Part shown: piece after piece, positions 5,762-5,797 of the stretch
Numbering within the stretch: position 1 is the first letter of the stretch
Layout of the letters: each line of letters begins with the position of its first letter
Source of the DNA: Psychrilyobacter sp.
GTDB taxonomy: Bacteria; Fusobacteriota; Fusobacteriia; Fusobacteriales; Fusobacteriaceae
Assembly (NCBI GenBank): GCA_030621995.1
Contig: JAUXGP010000121.1
Location: 1 to 5,797 of the forward strand
Direction of reading: 5' to 3'
DNA length: 5,797 bases
The notes under the pieces: generated by a model
What the model was told of the DNA's origin: nothing
What the model saw: the letters and a program-made list of their open reading frames with translations, nothing else
The model's database searches: none
Made by a program: the position numbers and the translations under genes

Positions 5762-5797
5762 ATTTAAAGGATATTTAAAAAACTATAGAATAATAAA

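Noticed and set aside
5762..5797. Possible terminator or next gene after hldD
   Set aside because: The 36 bases are AT-rich with no GC stem and no clear start codon with a ribosome-binding site; nothing can be supported here.

Overview
The window is AT-rich bacterial DNA with strong GGAGG-type ribosome-binding sites and -35/-10 promoters close to the sigma-70 consensus. It encodes an LptD-type outer-membrane LPS-assembly protein and an ADP-heptose epimerase for the LPS core, so the host is a diderm. Low GC, Clostridium-like expression signals and LPS genes together suggest Fusobacteriota (Psychrilyobacter/Ilyobacter/Propionigenium-like). That is an inference from style and protein resemblance, not from a database match.

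Layout, left to right. (1) 1-119, minus strand: the first 39 codons of thrS (threonyl-tRNA synthetase, TGS domain), cut by the window edge. (2) 120-387: the thrS control region. On the minus strand it reads, in order, a near-consensus promoter (TTGACA-17-TAAAAT), a ribosome-binding site, a 12-codon leader ORF encoding MRLLTTTTDTFI, an alternative-pairing region, a 12-bp intrinsic terminator with a U-tract, and the thrS ribosome-binding site. This is the architecture of ribosome-mediated transcription attenuation, apparently sensing charged tRNA-Thr, and it is the most notable thing in the window. (3) 388-4047, minus strand: a 1219-residue LptD-like protein. (4) 4048-4169: a short gap with the lptD promoter region and the thioredoxin terminator. 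(5) 4170-4478, minus strand: a classical 102-residue thioredoxin. (6) 4479-4762: a divergent intergenic region with a strong thioredoxin promoter, a weaker candidate hldD promoter and an unexplained perfect 7+7 palindrome. (7) 4763-5761, plus strand: hldD. The last 36 bases contain no terminator, so hldD may be the first gene of a longer transcript.

Functionally, hldD (heptose precursor for the LPS inner core) and lptD (LPS insertion into the outer membrane) both serve the LPS envelope, though they are divergently transcribed. Thioredoxin and threonyl-tRNA synthetase are housekeeping genes. No terminator separates lptD from the thrS promoter, so the thrS attenuator is probably also the 3' terminator of the lptD transcript. 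No mobile element, CRISPR array, tRNA or rRNA gene was seen.
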